A DNA stretch of 64,000 nucleotides. Source: Vibrio methylphosphonaticus. Its GTDB lineage: Bacteria; Pseudomonadota; Gammaproteobacteria; Enterobacterales; Vibrionaceae. The notes under the pieces were generated by a model. It did not search any database. It saw only the letters and a list, made by a program, of their open reading frames with translations, and was not told where the DNA came from. The DNA is taken from positions 186,001 through 250,000 of the forward strand of contig NZ_JAMKMS010000001.1 of assembly GCF_023634655.1 (NCBI RefSeq), written 5' to 3'. Both the position numbers and the translations under genes were made by a program. Below are positions 1-9,149 of this stretch, piece after piece. The number at the start of each line of letters is the position of its first letter. The first letter of the stretch is position 1.

Positions 1-351
1 GTAACCGCCGTCTTCCTGAATAACAACATGCACACCATTAGCAACCAAGACTTCTACCACATTGGCAAAAGCCGGCTCAGATAGCGCATGAGTGTCTTTA
101 CCAATAAATAGCGGCCCCGTTGTACCATGCTGTGCACGAACTTCAGCAACAGCCTGTGAAATCGCTAAAATATGATTTTCGTTAAATGTCGCTTTATCGG
201 CACTGCCACGGTGACCAGAGGTACCAAACTGAACACGATGCGCTAAGTTCTGTGGTTCTGGCTGAACGAGAAAATAATTCGATACTAACGCGGGGATGTT
301 GCACAAATCTTCTTGCTGAGCCTTCTGGCCCGCTCGAGGATGGATAGCCAT
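1..351 (-). CDS. pgm: phosphoglucomutase, N-terminal part (cut by window edge)
   Basis: This is the first 117 codons of alpha-D-glucose phosphate-specific phosphoglucomutase, which interconverts glucose-1-phosphate and glucose-6-phosphate in the cytoplasm. The protein begins [12 protein letters not shown] and contains [11 protein letters not shown], the N-terminal signature of this bacterial Pgm family. The catalytic serine loop and the other domains lie outside the window. It sits directly downstream of seqA on the same strand, the order known from E. coli, although a stem-loop with a T-run lies between the two genes. The link to galactose use through glucose-1-phosphate is functional only; the genes are far apart. 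Confidence 0.93.
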   Translation of the reverse strand, partial: MAIHPRAGQKAQQEDLCNIPALVSNYFLVQPEPQNLAHRVQFGTSGHRGSADKATFNENHILAISQAVAEVRAQHGTTGPLFIGKDTHALSEPAFANVVEVLVANGVHVVIQEDGGY

Positions 352-384
352 AACAGACGTCCTTATAATATTAAGCCTAAAAAA

Positions 385-436
385 AACAAAAAAAAACCTC
401 ATAATGTCCGCCAGTTGTCGGTCGCTATGAGGTTTA
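385..436 (-). terminator. stem-loop between seqA and pgm
   Basis: Read on the minus strand, AACCTCAT pairs with ATGAGGTT around a loop of about 24 bases, and a run of T follows. It lies just after the seqA stop codon, so it probably ends or attenuates seqA transcription before pgm. The long loop makes it weaker than the other terminators here. Confidence 0.6.
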
Positions 437-446
437 AATCGAAACT

Positions 447-977
447 CTAAATCGAAGTCGTCACTTTCTCGACGATATCGGCAGGCAATCCCATTACGGT
501 CATCACCTGCTCGACCATTTGCCGCTTGCGACTAGTATTGGTATTGGTTATAACCCACAGCGGCGTATTAGGAATGGCTTTTGGTTTTGTTGTTGTGCCA
601 CTCTCTAGTAACGTATTTTCATTATCGGCGAAATATACTCGCTTACGACCTTTCACTTGTGTCGCTTCAGAAAAGCCTTCTGGGTTTAAGCGATGAAGGG
701 TTGATAACACCAACATAAATCTATCGATCGCTTTCTTTAACCCTGCAAATTCGTCAGAGATAAGCAAAGTGCGCATTTCTTTAACAAAATCAACCTGTTC
801 TACTTTTGGCGCTTCTTTGCTGACAACGATAGTTTTAGCGGCGGCCGGTTTCTGTTCCGTTTTAGACGCATCAACATTGAGCAGTCGCCTCAAAATATCA
901 GAAGCACTCTCACCAATGTGGTGGGTTTGACTGGCAATGTAACGGTATAGATCCTCATCAACCTCAATTGTTTTCAT
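447..977 (-). CDS. seqA: SeqA, negative regulator of replication initiation
   Basis: SeqA binds clusters of hemimethylated GATC sites, sequesters oriC after initiation and organises new DNA behind the fork. The 176 residues (E. coli SeqA has 181) show the N-terminal oligomerisation region starting [14 protein letters not shown] and ending near residue 35. A variable linker rich in Lys, Ala and Glu follows. The C-terminal DNA-binding domain runs from about residue 60 to 176 and includes [19 protein letters not shown], the loop region that reads methylated GATC. It is divergent from ybfF and precedes pgm, the usual order in gammaproteobacteria. Confidence 0.97.
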   Translation of the reverse strand: MKTIEVDEDLYRYIASQTHHIGESASDILRRLLNVDASKTEQKPAAAKTIVVSKEAPKVEQVDFVKEMRTLLISDEFAGLKKAIDRFMLVLSTLHRLNPEGFSEATQVKGRKRVYFADNENTLLESGTTTKPKAIPNTPLWVITNTNTSRKRQMVEQVMTVMGLPADIVEKVTTSI

Positions 978-1070
978 TCGCTTTTCACAATCTCTATGTT
1001 TAAACTCTGGATGATTATAACGAGTTCCGCCGTGAACCTCTACGATAAACGCATCACGAATAACAGAAAA

Positions 1071-1826
1071 ATGTCATCATTATTAAACTATAAAAGAGAA
1101 GGGAGTGGCCAACCCGTCGTATTAATTCATGGCCTGTTTGGCGACCTTAACAACTTAGGGGTGCTTGCTCGCGACTTAAAACAAGACTTTGACGTCATCA
1201 GCATAGACCTGAGAAATCATGGCAAGTCCTTTCATAGCGGCGATCACAGCTACCCTATGATGGCAAAAGATGTCAGTACTCTCCTTGAGTCACTCAACAT
1301 CACATCGCCCGTTATTATCGGCCATTCTATGGGTGGGAAAGTCGCCATGGCGCTTTGTGAGCACTGTCCAATAGCGAAATTGGTTGTCCTCGACATGTCT
1401 CCGGTAAAATATCATACGCGACGTCATGATAACGTTTTAGCAGGCCTTGATGCCGTGCTATCAACAAAACCGACCACCCGTAGCGAAGCCATGCAACAAT
1501 TAGCGCAGCATGTGGAAATGGAGGGCGTGCGCCAATTTTTGGGTAAATCGCTCTACAAAGTTGAGGATTATTTAACGTGGCGATTTAACGTCCAATCCCT
1601 TAAAGCCAACTATCTGAATATTCTTGATTGGCAACCCATCGCGAAAACGGACGTGCCTGTTCTCTTTATTAAAGGGGGTGACTCCGATTACCTGACCGCA
1701 GAGCACCAACCTTTCATTCAACAACAGTTTTCTCACCCCAAAGCGCATGTGATCGCGAAAACAGGGCACTGGTTACATGCTGAGAAGCCCACGGAAGTAC
1801 TACGTGCGATCCGTAAATTCATTTAA
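1071..1826 (+). CDS. ybfF: YbfF-like alpha/beta-hydrolase esterase
   Basis: This is a cytoplasmic alpha/beta-hydrolase of 251 residues, close to the length of E. coli YbfF, which hydrolyses short acyl esters including acyl-CoAs in vitro. The nucleophile elbow GHSMGGK puts the catalytic Ser at residue 86. The HGLFGD stretch near residue 20 forms the oxyanion region, and the C-terminal TGHWLHAEKP carries the catalytic His. I chose the ATG at 1071 (MSSLLNYKREG), where family homology begins; the open frame extends 25 codons further upstream without recognisable sequence. No strong Shine-Dalgarno is visible. The natural substrate is not known. Confidence 0.9.
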   Translation: MSSLLNYKREGSGQPVVLIHGLFGDLNNLGVLARDLKQDFDVISIDLRNHGKSFHSGDHSYPMMAKDVSTLLESLNITSPVIIGHSMGGKVAMALCEHCPIAKLVVLDMSPVKYHTRRHDNVLAGLDAVLSTKPTTRSEAMQQLAQHVEMEGVRQFLGKSLYKVEDYLTWRFNVQSLKANYLNILDWQPIAKTDVPVLFIKGGDSDYLTAEHQPFIQQQFSHPKAHVIAKTGHWLHAEKPTEVLRAIRKFI

Positions 1827-1924
1827 TTTAGACATCAAACGAATGCTTGTTGACCAGCGTGGATTAACTTTACCTTTTAACAGTGGTATAGTTTCGCGCA
1901 AGCATATTGGCATAAAGGAATAGC

Positions 1925-2146
1925 ATGCTTTACGACTACATAGACAAGTTGGAATCTATTGGATTAGATCTATTGTTTGCGTCGATTTTCTTTTTAATCG
2001 GCATGGCAATAAAAGACGTTCTCAAGCAAGGCAACGTCCCAACGTTTGGTCGCCGTATTGTATGGCTAGTGCTCTTTCTAGGTTGTGCTGGATTCATTGC
2101 CAAAGGCATAATTCAACTCAGCTGGGAAGGCTCAGGGATTAGTTAA
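1925..2146 (+). CDS. DUF2788 small inner-membrane protein
   Basis: A 73-residue protein of unknown function. Two hydrophobic helices (about residues 13-33 and 45-66) flank a basic segment containing KQGNVPTFGRR, which by the positive-inside rule should face the cytoplasm. A DUF2788 protein between ybfF and fldA is typical of vibrios. An AAAGGAATAGC ribosome-binding region precedes the ATG. No catalytic residues are apparent. Confidence 0.85.
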   Translation: MLYDYIDKLESIGLDLLFASIFFLIGMAIKDVLKQGNVPTFGRRIVWLVLFLGCAGFIAKGIIQLSWEGSGIS

Positions 2147-2197
2147 CTATCCCCCACTTCTTTAGTCAAAAACAGACAATGAAAAGGTACTGAATCT

Positions 2198-2731
2198 ATG
2201 GCAAGTGTAGGTCTATTCTTTGGTAGTGATACTGGTAATACAGAAGCTATTGCAAAGATGATCCAAAAACAATTGGGTAAACAGCTCATTCACGTTCAAG
2301 ACATCGCGAAGAGCAGTAAAGAAGATATCGACAACTTCGACTTACTTCTTCTTGGTATCCCAACTTGGTATTACGGCGAAGCTCAAGCTGATTGGGATGA
2401 CTTCTTCCCTGAACTTGAAGGCATCGACTTCTCAACGAAGCTTGTGGCTATTTTTGGCTGTGGTGATCAAGAGGATTACGCTGAGTACTTCTGCGATGCT
2501 ATGGGTACAGTACGCGACATCGTTGAAGCAAAAGGCGGCACCGTTATTGGTCACACTTCAACAGATGGTTATGAATTTGAAGCTTCAAAAGCGCTTGTTG
2601 AAGGCGACGATTCGCAGTTTGTTGGTCTTTGTATTGATGAAGACCGTCAGCCAGAACTGACTGACGAACGCGTATCAACGTGGACGAAACAGCTCTATGA
2701 AGAGATGTGTCTTGCAGAGCTAGAAGATTAA
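2198..2731 (+). CDS. fldA: Flavodoxin 1
   Basis: FMN-binding low-potential electron carrier of 177 residues, used by enzymes such as biotin synthase, IspG/IspH and MetH reactivation. The phosphate-binding loop SDTGNTEAIA lies at residues 10-19. The flavin-stacking loops are visible at PTWYYGEAQADWDDF (about residues 55-70) and GCGDQEDYAEYFCDA (about 88-102). The protein is strongly acidic, as expected for flavodoxin. Fur follows 750 bases downstream, across one gene on the opposite strand; fldA-fur proximity is conserved in enterobacteria. Confidence 0.97.
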   Translation: MASVGLFFGSDTGNTEAIAKMIQKQLGKQLIHVQDIAKSSKEDIDNFDLLLLGIPTWYYGEAQADWDDFFPELEGIDFSTKLVAIFGCGDQEDYAEYFCDAMGTVRDIVEAKGGTVIGHTSTDGYEFEASKALVEGDDSQFVGLCIDEDRQPELTDERVSTWTKQLYEEMCLAELED

Positions 2732-2735
2732 CGTT

Positions 2736-2766
2736 TAAAAAGCCTCCTTTAAAGGAGGCTTTTTAT
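2736..2766. terminator. bidirectional terminator, fldA / DUF4442 gene
   Basis: AAAAAGCCTCCTTT is followed directly by AAAGGAGGCTTTTT, a stem of about 12 bp flanked by A and T runs on either side. It lies between two convergent genes and should stop transcription both ways. Confidence 0.88.
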
Positions 2767-3279
2767 TTACGTCACCGTCATCTCTTCATCAGCATTCTCC
2801 GATGAGCGATATTTAGGTTTTTTTCGGATATACAACTTTCTTTGAATCGTCGCCACCACATCGCCAGTGTCATCTTTAATGTGAGTTATAAATTCCGGAA
2901 AGCATTTTTCACCACACGCTGTCTTTTCAGCAATCTCATCTAACATACCTTGTGTCACAACAAACTCGGCTTCCAAGCATGAAAACCCAGGTTTGATAAA
3001 GTTAATGCTCGCTTCTTTATCCCATACGTAATACTGCTCACGTAAAATGCCCATTAACATCAGTGAGTAGATCGGATCCGTCATGGAAAAGATGCTCCCC
3101 CCAAACTGAGAGCGATTAGCATTTTTATTCCACCACCGCAGTTTCAAACGCACCTTTACCGTTCGAAAGTCCTCACTAATGTCTAAAATTTTAATTCCTG
3201 CGCCCCAAAAAGGCGGCCATATATTCAAAGCAAACTTAACGTTGTTAGGCTTGTATATCTTGGCCAATCGTTTATCCAT
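2767..3279 (-). CDS. DUF4442 domain protein, hot-dog-fold thioesterase-like
   Basis: A protein of 170 residues from the chosen ATG (MDKRLAKIYKP). The motifs NIWPPFWGAGIKI and FGGSIFSMTDPIY match the DUF4442 family, which has a hot-dog fold related to acyl-CoA thioesterases. The FGGS-to-TDP segment sits where thioesterases have their helix and active-site region. A GTG start at 3315 would add 12 residues; neither start has a clear ribosome-binding site. Thioesterase activity is inferred from the fold and not shown by catalytic residues I can assign. Confidence 0.75.
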   Translation of the reverse strand: MDKRLAKIYKPNNVKFALNIWPPFWGAGIKILDISEDFRTVKVRLKLRWWNKNANRSQFGGSIFSMTDPIYSLMLMGILREQYYVWDKEASINFIKPGFSCLEAEFVVTQGMLDEIAEKTACGEKCFPEFITHIKDDTGDVVATIQRKLYIRKKPKYRSSENADEEMTVT

Positions 3280-3406
3280 ATTCAGTAACCACATCCATCG
3301 GCAATTTAGTTTCACATGTAAACAAATTGTAACTGGTCAGATGTGTATGTAAAGTGACCGAGTTCGAGTTCTATGCTATTAGTAAGTAACCCCTTGAACT
3401 TCGTGG

Positions 3407-3435
3407 TTTATTGTTAAGCCTTAGTACCCTATAAT
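3407..3435 (+). promoter_or_regulatory. candidate sigma-70 promoter of fur
   Basis: TATAAT at 3430-3435 is preceded after 17 bases by TTTATT, a weak -35. It lies 53 bases before the fur start codon. The -10 match is perfect; the -35 match is poor. Confidence 0.4.
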
Positions 3436-3488
3436 GAACACAGATTATTGACATCTGTTTATTGCTGCAGATCATCACAGGAAAGTAT

Positions 3489-3935
3489 ATGTCAGACAAT
3501 AACAAAGCACTTAAAGATGCCGGCCTTAAAGTCACACTGCCTAGACTAAAGATTCTAGAAGTATTACAAAAGCCTGAATATCAGCATATTAGCGCTGAGG
3601 ATTTGTACAAAAAACTCATTGATTTGGGTGAAGAAATTGGATTGGCCACCGTTTATCGTGTCCTTAACCAATTCGACGATGCAGGTATCGTGACTCGTCA
3701 CCACTTTGAAGGTGGTAAGTCCGTTTTTGAATTATCCACCCAACATCACCATGACCACCTAGTTTGTTTAGATTGTGGTGAAGTGATTGAATTCTCTGAT
3801 GACATGATTGAAACTCGCCAAAAGGAAATTGCGGCAAGATACAATATTGAATTGACCAACCATAGCCTATATCTGTACGGCAAATGCATTGGTGGTGCTT
3901 GTAAAGATAACCCTAAAGCTCACAAACCAAGCTAG
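3489..3935 (+). CDS. fur: Ferric uptake regulator Fur
   Basis: Fe(II)-dependent repressor of iron-uptake genes, 148 residues. The start MSDNNKALKDAGLKVT has GGAAAG seven bases upstream and is preferred over the in-frame codon at 3462. The N-terminal winged helix covers about residues 1-82 (TLPRLKILEVLQ; GLATVYRVLNQF is the recognition region). The metal-binding dimerisation domain carries HHHDHLVCLDCG and the second cysteine pair in GKCIGGACKD. All of these match vibrio Fur. It is monocistronic, followed by a strong terminator. Confidence 0.98.
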   Translation: MSDNNKALKDAGLKVTLPRLKILEVLQKPEYQHISAEDLYKKLIDLGEEIGLATVYRVLNQFDDAGIVTRHHFEGGKSVFELSTQHHHDHLVCLDCGEVIEFSDDMIETRQKEIAARYNIELTNHSLYLYGKCIGGACKDNPKAHKPS

Positions 3936-3955
3936 CACTAACTCAAGATCGTAAT

Positions 3956-3987
3956 AAAAAAAACCAGCTCATGAGCTGGTTTTTTTA
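3956..3987. terminator. bidirectional terminator, fur / glnS
   Basis: AAACCAGCTC directly joins GAGCTGGTTT around a central AT, with A and T runs outside. It separates convergent fur and glnS. Confidence 0.88.
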
Positions 3988-3988
3988 T

Positions 3989-4020
3989 GCCTAAAGAACC
4001 TAACATTAGGATCTTTAGGC
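3989..4020 (-). repeat. second stem-loop downstream of glnS
   Basis: A 15-bp stem (3989-4003 with 4006-4020) with one mismatch and a two-base gap. It lies between the glnS stop codon and the terminator, so it would sit in the glnS 3' UTR, possibly as an RNA-stabilising hairpin. No T-run follows it directly. Confidence 0.65.
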
Positions 4021-4038
4021 CCCGTTTAAACGGCAGTA

Positions 4039-5709
4039 TTAGTTTGTTTCGATTTTAGCCCAAGTATCACGCAGTCCTACCGTGCGATTAAACACGAGAG
4101 CGTCTTGCTGTGAGTCTTTGCTATCAATACAGAAGTATCCTGTACGCTCAAACTGATAACCCTGTTCTGCCGTCGCTGTTGCTAAACTTGGCTCGACAAA
4201 ACCGTTTAACACGACTAATGACTCTGGGTTAATTGCCGCAGCAAAATCATCTTCCGCCGCTGGATTAGCAACCGTGAATAAACGATCATAAAGACGAATC
4301 TGAGCAGGTAAGCCTTTATCAGCCGATACCCAATGAATAACGCCTTTTACTTTGCGACCATCCGCTGGGTTTTTACCCAATGTCTCATCGTCGTAGCTAC
4401 AGAAAATAGTCGTAATATTACCTTCGGCATCTTTCTCAATGCGTTCAGCTTTAATCACATAAGCGCCACGTAAGCGAACTTCTTTGCCAAGCACTAAACG
4501 TTTATATTTTTTGTTTGCTTCTTCACGGAAGTCATCACGCTCAATCCATAACTCACGAGTAAATGGAACTTCACGGCTACCCATCTCTGGTTTATTTGGA
4601 TGATTCGCAATATTCAGTGTTTCCGATGCGTCAGCAGCAAAGTTCTCAATGATTACTTTTACTGGCTCCAACACAGACATGGCACGAGGCGCGTTTTCAT
4701 TCAGGTCATCACGGATACAAGACTCAAGTGAACCAAATTCAATCATGTTCTCTTGCTTAGTGACGCCAATACGCTTACAAAACTCACGGATAGACGCAGG
4801 AGTAAAGCCACGGCGACGAAGACCAGAGATCGTCGGCATACGTGGGTCATCCCAACCATTCACTAAGTTTTCAGACACCAGCTGGCTGAGTTTACGCTTA
4901 GACATCACCGTATACTCAAGATTCAGACGGCTAAACTCATACTGATGAGGCTGACAATCAATTGTGATGTTTTCTAAAACCCAGTCGTACAAGCGACGGT
5001 TGTCTTGGAATTCCAGTGTACACAATGAGTGGGTGATTCCCTCAAGCGCATCAGAGATACAGTGTGTAAAATCGTACATCGGATAGATGCACCACTTGTT
5101 ACCTGTTTGATGATGCTCGGCAAAACGCACACGGTATAACACCGGATCACGCATCACCATAAATGATGAACCCATGTCAATTTTGGCACGTAAACACGCT
5201 TTACCTTCAGCAAAGTCACCGGCGCGCATCTTTTCAAATAGCGCAAGGTTCTCTTCAGCGCTGCGATCGCGATACGGACTTGCTTTACCCGGTGCCGTTA
5301 ATGAACCACGGTATTCACGGATTTGCTCTGGACTTAGCTCATCAACATATGCCAAGCCTTTGTTAATTAGCTCAACAGCATAGTCATATAGCTTATCGAA
5401 GTAGTTCGATGAATAACAAATGTCACCAGACCAATCAAAGCCTAACCAGCTCACATCACTCTTGATCGATTCAACGTATTCAACGTCTTCTTTTTCAGGG
5501 TTCGTATCATCAAAACGTAAGTTACATTGGCCTTGATAGTCCTGAGCAATACCGAAGTTCAAACAAATAGATTTCGCGTGACCGATGTGCAGGTAACCAT
5601 TCGGTTCCGGCGGAAAACGAGTATGCACGCTAGTATGTTTGCCATCGGCTAAATCTTTATCAATGATTTGGCGGATAAAGTTCGATGGACGAGCCTCAGC
5701 TTCACTCAT
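4039..5709 (-). CDS. glnS: Glutaminyl-tRNA synthetase
   Basis: Class I aminoacyl-tRNA synthetase charging tRNA-Gln with glutamine, 556 residues (E. coli 554). The N-terminal [15 protein letters not shown] carries the HIGH motif. VMSKRKLSQ is the KMSKS equivalent that binds ATP. The catalytic Rossmann domain is followed by the two beta-barrel anticodon-binding domains. It is monocistronic; a stem-loop and terminator follow it. Confidence 0.98.
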   Translation of the reverse strand: MSEAEARPSNFIRQIIDKDLADGKHTSVHTRFPPEPNGYLHIGHAKSICLNFGIAQDYQGQCNLRFDDTNPEKEDVEYVESIKSDVSWLGFDWSGDICYSSNYFDKLYDYAVELINKGLAYVDELSPEQIREYRGSLTAPGKASPYRDRSAEENLALFEKMRAGDFAEGKACLRAKIDMGSSFMVMRDPVLYRVRFAEHHQTGNKWCIYPMYDFTHCISDALEGITHSLCTLEFQDNRRLYDWVLENITIDCQPHQYEFSRLNLEYTVMSKRKLSQLVSENLVNGWDDPRMPTISGLRRRGFTPASIREFCKRIGVTKQENMIEFGSLESCIRDDLNENAPRAMSVLEPVKVIIENFAADASETLNIANHPNKPEMGSREVPFTRELWIERDDFREEANKKYKRLVLGKEVRLRGAYVIKAERIEKDAEGNITTIFCSYDDETLGKNPADGRKVKGVIHWVSADKGLPAQIRLYDRLFTVANPAAEDDFAAAINPESLVVLNGFVEPSLATATAEQGYQFERTGYFCIDSKDSQQDALVFNRTVGLRDTWAKIETN

Positions 5710-5854
5710 CTATAACACCTCTATGGTTTAGTATTGTCAGATTGTATAGGCTCCAATGATCCACAATTCTTCGGAAAACCACAACAATAACTCGCACTTT
5801 ATAGGGATTATTTTCACTTATCGCTTAGCTCAATGCGAATCTTATCAGCCTAAA

Positions 5855-5886
5855 CAAAAAAAACCTCTCCGAAGAGAGGTTTTTTA
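5855..5886 (-). terminator. terminator of nagE
   Basis: AACCTCTC pairs with GAGAGGTT around CGAA, with A-rich DNA to the left, giving a T-run on the minus strand just past nagE. Confidence 0.85.
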
Positions 5887-5959
5887 ACTTATGTGTTTAA
5901 GACCGATGTTCTTAATACTTAAGCTTTTTAAGACTTAAACAACTTAGTTAGGTTTTAGC

Positions 5960-7531
5960 CTAAGGAAGTTTAACATCCGATAGGTCTTCGCCAGCGCCGA
6001 TTGCTTTCATTTCGCCAGCAACGATTTCCGCTAGAGGACCTAAGATAACTTGTAGGTTATTTTCACCTAGCTTAACTACGCCTTTCGCGCCAAGTTTCTT
6101 AAGTACAACTTCATCCGCTACTGAACGGTCTTTTAGAGTAAGACGTAAACGAGTGATACATGCATCGATAGACGTTAGGTTGTCGTGACCACCCAGCGCT
6201 TTTAGGTATTGACGAGCTAGGTCACCTTTAGGTGCATCACCAGCTACTGCAGGTGTAGCTTCATCATCATCTTCACGACCTGGCGACTTCAAGTTGAAAG
6301 CGCGGATTGCGAAGCTGAAAGTGAAGAAGTAAAGCGCACCAAAGCCTAAACCGATAAGTAGTAGTACGAATGGTTTAGTCGCTAGACCCCAGTTCAATAC
6401 GAAGTCAATAAGACCTGCAGAGAAACCAAAGCCGTGTAGTGTGCCGAACATGTTAGCAACGACTAGAGACAGACCAGTGAACACGGCGTGCATTGCGTAT
6501 AGAGCAGGCGCTAGGAACACGAACATAAACTCTAGAGGCTCTGTGATACCTGTTAGGAATGAACAGAATGCTACTGAGAACAGTGCGCCACCAACTTGGC
6601 TACGTTTTTCAGCAGGTGCCGCTAGGTACATTGCAAGTGCAGCACCAGGCAGACCAAACATCATGACTGGGAAGAAGCCGTTCATGAATACGCCAGCGCC
6701 TTTATCGCCGCCGAAGTAACGGTGAAGATCACCAGACTTAACAGTTTCCGTCACTTCTTTCACTGTCGCCGTGATTTCAGGTGTTACTGAGTTAGCAAAT
6801 TCAAATGTATGTGTTTGACCAGCAACTAGAGTCTTAGCAAGAGCAGGGTCAACACAAAGTTGTTGAATAGCAGGAAGCGCTTGACCAGCAGCTTGTGCGC
6901 CAGATACTAGAATTTCTTGACATGTACCCATACCGAACCAGAAGTATGAGTTAAGAACATGGTGAAGACCTACAGGAATAAGAGCACGGTTAAGTGTACC
7001 GTAAACGAATTGACCAACAGCACCAGACGTTGATACTGCGTGTGCTAATGCGTCTAGGCCAGATTGAATACTAGGCCAAATCACACCAGAAAGCGCACCC
7101 GCAACTAGAGCGAATAGACCCGCCATAATTGGTACCAGACGCTTACCAGAGAAGAATGCCAACCATTCAGGCAAACGCGTTGTGCTGAATGCGTTGTAAG
7201 AGTGACCTGCGATGATACCTGCGAAGATACCGCCGAAGAAAGACATGTTAACGTCTGCGTTAATTGTCGTTGCTGTCGCCGTTAGAACAAAGTAAGCCAC
7301 TGCACCAGCAAGACCTGCCGCACCGTTGCCATCTTTAGAAAGACCGATCGCAATACCCAAACCGAATAGTAAAGGTAGCTCACCAAAGATTGCGCCACCT
7401 GCTTGTGCCATAAACGGGATGTCTAAAAGGTCAGGCTGACCCAAACGAAGTAGTAGTGCTGCGATTGGAAGCGTCGCAATTGGGAGCATCAACGCCTTCC
7501 CGAGCTTCTGTGCATATCCTAGTATATTCAC
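5960..7531 (-). CDS. nagE: PTS N-acetylglucosamine transporter, EIICB
   Basis: Inner-membrane permease that imports and phosphorylates GlcNAc to GlcNAc-6-phosphate. The EIIC domain occupies about residues 1-410 with some ten hydrophobic segments. The EIIB domain follows, with its phosphorylated cysteine at about residue 458 in DACITRLRL. The 523-residue protein ends after EIIB, so the EIIA domain found in E. coli NagE (648 residues) is absent and EIIA must come from elsewhere, as is usual in vibrios. It is divergent from nagA-nagC; the intergenic region holds a NagC-like operator and a CRP-like site. Confidence 0.95.
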   Translation of the reverse strand: MNILGYAQKLGKALMLPIATLPIAALLLRLGQPDLLDIPFMAQAGGAIFGELPLLFGLGIAIGLSKDGNGAAGLAGAVAYFVLTATATTINADVNMSFFGGIFAGIIAGHSYNAFSTTRLPEWLAFFSGKRLVPIMAGLFALVAGALSGVIWPSIQSGLDALAHAVSTSGAVGQFVYGTLNRALIPVGLHHVLNSYFWFGMGTCQEILVSGAQAAGQALPAIQQLCVDPALAKTLVAGQTHTFEFANSVTPEITATVKEVTETVKSGDLHRYFGGDKGAGVFMNGFFPVMMFGLPGAALAMYLAAPAEKRSQVGGALFSVAFCSFLTGITEPLEFMFVFLAPALYAMHAVFTGLSLVVANMFGTLHGFGFSAGLIDFVLNWGLATKPFVLLLIGLGFGALYFFTFSFAIRAFNLKSPGREDDDEATPAVAGDAPKGDLARQYLKALGGHDNLTSIDACITRLRLTLKDRSVADEVVLKKLGAKGVVKLGENNLQVILGPLAEIVAGEMKAIGAGEDLSDVKLP

Positions 7532-7611
7532 CGTGTGTTCCCCCTATAGGAATTTAGAATTTTGGACGACTTATTTTAGCCGTTCAATTTAGTCCTACCC
7601 AGTTTATGAAA

Positions 7612-7633
7612 TTAATTTTGCTCCGCAAATTAA
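7612..7633. promoter_or_regulatory. candidate NagC operator, nagE/nagA intergenic region
   Basis: TTTGC-NNN-GCAAA is embedded in a longer AT-rich inverted repeat (TTAATTT ... AAATTAA), 81 bases before the nagE start. ROK repressors of the NagC type bind such AT-flanked palindromes. A weaker related stretch, ATTTTGCGACGGAT, lies near 7779-7792, so looping between two sites is possible. The rest of the 7532-8010 gap is AT-rich with no further structure I could assign. Confidence 0.55.
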
Positions 7634-7645
7634 AACCTCCCTAAT

Positions 7646-7661
7646 TGTGATCATAATCACC
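7646..7661. promoter_or_regulatory. CRP-like site, nagE/nagA intergenic region
   Basis: TGTGA-TCATAA-TCACC differs from the CRP consensus TGTGA-N6-TCACA at one base. It lies next to the candidate NagC operator, which fits catabolite control of GlcNAc uptake. Confidence 0.65.
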
Positions 7662-8010
7662 AGTTTTCACCAAAACAGAGGCTTTTTGCTAGCGAGATCA
7701 TAAAACTTATTTTATCATACGAAAAAATGGTGAGATATCGTTAGGATTTCACTCACGGGAGTAGCCTCGTACACTGAAATTTTGCGACGGATATCAAGCT
7801 CGATTGGCTTATTCGCCACTAGAAATAACAATAAATCTCATTAATTCATTACGTTACTATAATATTTATATTAGTTAACGGCTTGCTAAGTAATTAACCA
7901 AACTCATTGCTAAGTGGTACAAAGTAAGTTCTTTCTACTATCATGTACAACAGCAGTTTAAGCATTAGTAATGGGGTAAACCGAATTAAAAACACAAGGA
8001 TTCGCTAACG

Positions 8011-9147
8011 ATGTATGCATTAACCAATTGTAAGGTCTTCACGGGTAGTGATGTTCTCAATAATCATGCTGTTGTTATCAACGGTGAACAAATTGAAGCA
8101 GTTTTACCCATTACAGAACTGTCGGCGTCGATAGAACGTATCGACCTAAACGGTGCAAATGTCAGCCCAGGATTTATCGACTTACAATTGAATGGTTGTG
8201 GTGGCGTCATGCTCAATGATGAAATTACCGCTGAAACAATCCATACGATGCATCGCGCTAACCTTAAATCAGGCTGTACTAGCTTCTTGCCAACACTGAT
8301 CACGTCTTCTGATGAAGATATGCGTCAAGCATTAGAAGCCGCTCGTACGTACCAAGACCAGTACCAAAACCACTCCTTAGGACTTCATTTAGAAGGTCCA
8401 TACTTAAACGTGGCAAAAAAGGGCATTCACAGCGTTGACTTTATTCGTCAATCGGATGACTCCATGATCGACTTAATTTGTGAAAATAACGATCTGGTCG
8501 CAAAAGTCACGCTAGCTCCGGAACAAAATGCACCAGAACACATCGAAAAACTACATAAGGCCGGCATCGTTGTCTCCATTGGTCACACCAATGCGACTTA
8601 TGCTGAAGCGCGTCAAGGGTTTGAGTCGGGTATTACCTTTGCCACTCACTTATTTAATGCCATGACGCCGATGACTGGCCGTGAGCCTGGTGTTGTGGGT
8701 GCGATCTACGATACACCAGATGTTTACGCCGGTATCATCGCCGATGGCTTCCACGTGGATTACGCAAATATTCGTATTGCGCATAAAGTGAAGGGAGAAA
8801 AGCTCGTATTAGTGACCGATGCCACAGCTCCAGCTGGTGCTGAGATGGATTACTTTATTTTTGTCGGTAAGAAAGTATATTACAAGGACGGTAAGTGCGT
8901 AGACGAAAATGGCACCCTCGGTGGCAGCGCACTTACCATGATTGAAGCGGTTCAAAATACAGTTGAACACGCTGGTATTGCTTTGGATGAAACGCTACGA
9001 ATGGCAACGCTCTACCCTGCTAAAGCGATGGGACTAGATAACAAACTTGGTCGCATCAAAAAAGGCATGGTTGCGAACTTAGCCATCTTCGATAGAGATT
9101 TCAACGTCCAAGGCACAATTGTTAACGGACAATACGAGCACAATTAA
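8011..9147 (+). CDS. nagA: N-acetylglucosamine-6-phosphate deacetylase
   Basis: Amidohydrolase-superfamily enzyme that deacetylates GlcNAc-6-phosphate to glucosamine-6-phosphate, 378 residues. Visible motifs are [13 protein letters not shown] (metal-site strand), [25 protein letters not shown] and VTDATAPAG, the last carrying the catalytic Asp. An AAGGA precedes the ATG. nagC follows two bases after the stop codon, so the two are surely co-transcribed. nagB is not in this operon, unlike in E. coli. Confidence 0.97.
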   Translation: MYALTNCKVFTGSDVLNNHAVVINGEQIEAVLPITELSASIERIDLNGANVSPGFIDLQLNGCGGVMLNDEITAETIHTMHRANLKSGCTSFLPTLITSSDEDMRQALEAARTYQDQYQNHSLGLHLEGPYLNVAKKGIHSVDFIRQSDDSMIDLICENNDLVAKVTLAPEQNAPEHIEKLHKAGIVVSIGHTNATYAEARQGFESGITFATHLFNAMTPMTGREPGVVGAIYDTPDVYAGIIADGFHVDYANIRIAHKVKGEKLVLVTDATAPAGAEMDYFIFVGKKVYYKDGKCVDENGTLGGSALTMIEAVQNTVEHAGIALDETLRMATLYPAKAMGLDNKLGRIKKGMVANLAIFDRDFNVQGTIVNGQYEHN

Positions 9148-9149
9148 GC

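Noticed and set aside
996..1070. Upstream in-frame extension of the ybfF reading frame
   Set aside because: It overlaps the seqA-ybfF promoter region and the extra 25 residues have no resemblance to the esterase family.
3489..3528. Fur autoregulation through a Fur box in its own promoter
   Set aside because: I saw no convincing match to the 19-bp Fur box in the DNA upstream of fur.
5960..7531. NagE lacking the EIIA domain as a truncation
   Set aside because: The frame ends cleanly after a complete EIIB domain and is followed by a terminator; EIICB without EIIA is the normal vibrio form.
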